Positions 6,560-7,018 of a stretch of DNA of 7,018 nt are shown in pieces. Under the pieces are notes generated by a model. The model was not told the DNA's origin. It did no database searches and was given only the letters and a program-made list of their open reading frames with translations. Position 1 is the stretch's first letter, and each line of letters starts with the position of its first letter. A program made the translations under genes and the position numbers. Origin of the DNA: Mariniphaga sp. (GTDB lineage Bacteria; Bacteroidota; Bacteroidia; Bacteroidales; Prolixibacteraceae); contig JABMQB010000119.1 in NCBI GenBank assembly GCA_013203525.1, positions 1-7,018 on the forward strand. Reading direction: 5' to 3'.

Positions 6560-7018
6560 TGTATTTTCCCCCTTAAAGCTTCTGTTGGATTCATTTTTGC
6601 AATCTTTTTCGATGGCCAATAACTCACAACAGTTGTGGTCAGCATAACAATTAATATTGTTGAAAGAACCAAACCAAAACTATACATCGGATAAAGTGTC
6701 TGTGCCATTGCCATACCATAATCGCCTGCATCAACAGGTAGTGTCCATCCAATTTTTGCCTGCCAGGCAAGGAATGGAATTCCATAAGCTGCTGAAACAA
6801 AAGCCGCTAAGACTGAATGCATTGCACCTTCAACGGTAAATAACCACACCACTTCACGGCGGGTATATCCCAGTGCAACATAAGTCCCGATTTCTTTCTG
6901 ACGCCGAAAAATTGAAAGAACCTGCGTATCAAATATGGCCAGCATAGCCAGTAATAACAGGATAATATAAAATACCGATTGCCCAACTGATTTGGTTTTA
7001 ATAATCTCTGTAATTTCA
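6556..7018 (-). CDS. FtsX-like ABC transporter permease, first subunit (5' part outside window)
   Basis: Only the last 153 residues are present; the frame runs open through 7018, so the gene starts outside the window. The visible part begins in the periplasmic domain (EITEIIKTKSVGQSV) and continues with the complete FtsX domain. That comprises a helix (FYIILLLLAMLAIF), the coupling loop FRRQKEIGTYVALGYTRREVVWLF with the classic R..EIG...ALG pattern, two more helices (one starting near AMHSVLAAFVSAAYG, the other SFGLVLSTILIVMLTTTVVSYW), and the typical tail KIAKMNPTEALRGKIQ. Its TGA overlaps the ATG of the second permease by 4 bases, so the two are probably translated in a fixed ratio and act as a heterodimer. 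An internal ATG at 6945 should not be taken as the start, because conserved family sequence continues upstream of it. Confidence 0.9.
   Translation of the reverse strand, partial: EITEIIKTKSVGQSVFYIILLLLAMLAIFDTQVLSIFRRQKEIGTYVALGYTRREVVWLFTVEGAMHSVLAAFVSAAYGIPFLAWQAKIGWTLPVDAGDYGMAMAQTLYPMYSFGLVLSTILIVMLTTTVVSYWPSKKIAKMNPTEALRGKIQ
6567..6574 (-). promoter_or_regulatory. Ribosome-binding site deciding the start of the second permease
   Basis: On the minus strand AAGGGGGA lies 8 bases upstream of the ATG at 6559, inside the 3' end of the first permease gene. Such a purine-rich Shine-Dalgarno is stronger than elsewhere in this window, where leaders are A-rich. It supports re-initiation at the ATGA overlap and argues against the longer frame from 6619. 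Confidence 0.65.

Noticed and set aside
6560..6619. 20-codon N-terminal extension of the second permease
   Set aside because: The residues are hydrophilic and lie inside the upstream gene. The ATGA start at 6559 has a proper ribosome-binding site and matches the usual permease N-terminus.
6657..6839. Plus-strand frame opposite the first permease
   Set aside because: Antisense shadow of the FtsX domain.

Overview
The window looks like chromosomal DNA of a Bacteroidota member, possibly a marine or anaerobic Bacteroidales/Marinilabiliales-type organism (the order is inferred, not proven). Four things point there: AT-rich composition; start codons mostly preceded by A-rich leaders rather than strong Shine-Dalgarno sites; two exact TAnnTTTG promoter elements of the Bacteroidota primary sigma factor; and a Rex repressor with the Bacteroidota-type recognition-helix sequence (VVKDLAYTGIRGR instead of the usual IRKDLS...).

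Layout. 7-657 (+) encodes Rex, the NADH/NAD+-sensing repressor. 658-902 has no firm gene, only a doubtful 55-residue ORF at 682-849. 903-1640 (-) encodes a lipoprotein with degenerate MORN-type repeats. A divergent intergenic region (1641-1809) carries one TAnnTTTG element facing each way. It drives the lipoprotein leftwards and a two-gene unit rightwards: an RluA-family RNA pseudouridine synthase (1810-2718) and an RNase H-fold protein with a complete acidic active site (2731-3213). Converging on that unit, only 7 bases away, is a SIR2-like NAD-binding protein (3221-4381, -), a family used as an NAD-depleting effector in many anti-phage systems. It has a short tandem repeat in the linker after its catalytic domain.

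4480-7018 (-) is the distal part of an ABC-export operon. In transcription order it holds the end of one FtsX-like permease (cut by the window edge), a second LolC/E-like permease coupled to it by an ATGA overlap, and a periplasmic LolA-like protein of the outer-membrane lipoprotein-sorting type. Together these would form an envelope export or lipoprotein-trafficking machine whose ATPase should lie beyond 7018. The spacer between the second permease and the LolA-like gene consists of a strictly 7-base-periodic array, four AGTnnnn units followed by five ACTnnnn units, which coding cannot explain.

Most of the window is housekeeping or envelope function. The two places most worth a second look are the inverted heptad array at 5222-5282 and the stand-alone SIR2-like gene with its internal repeat.
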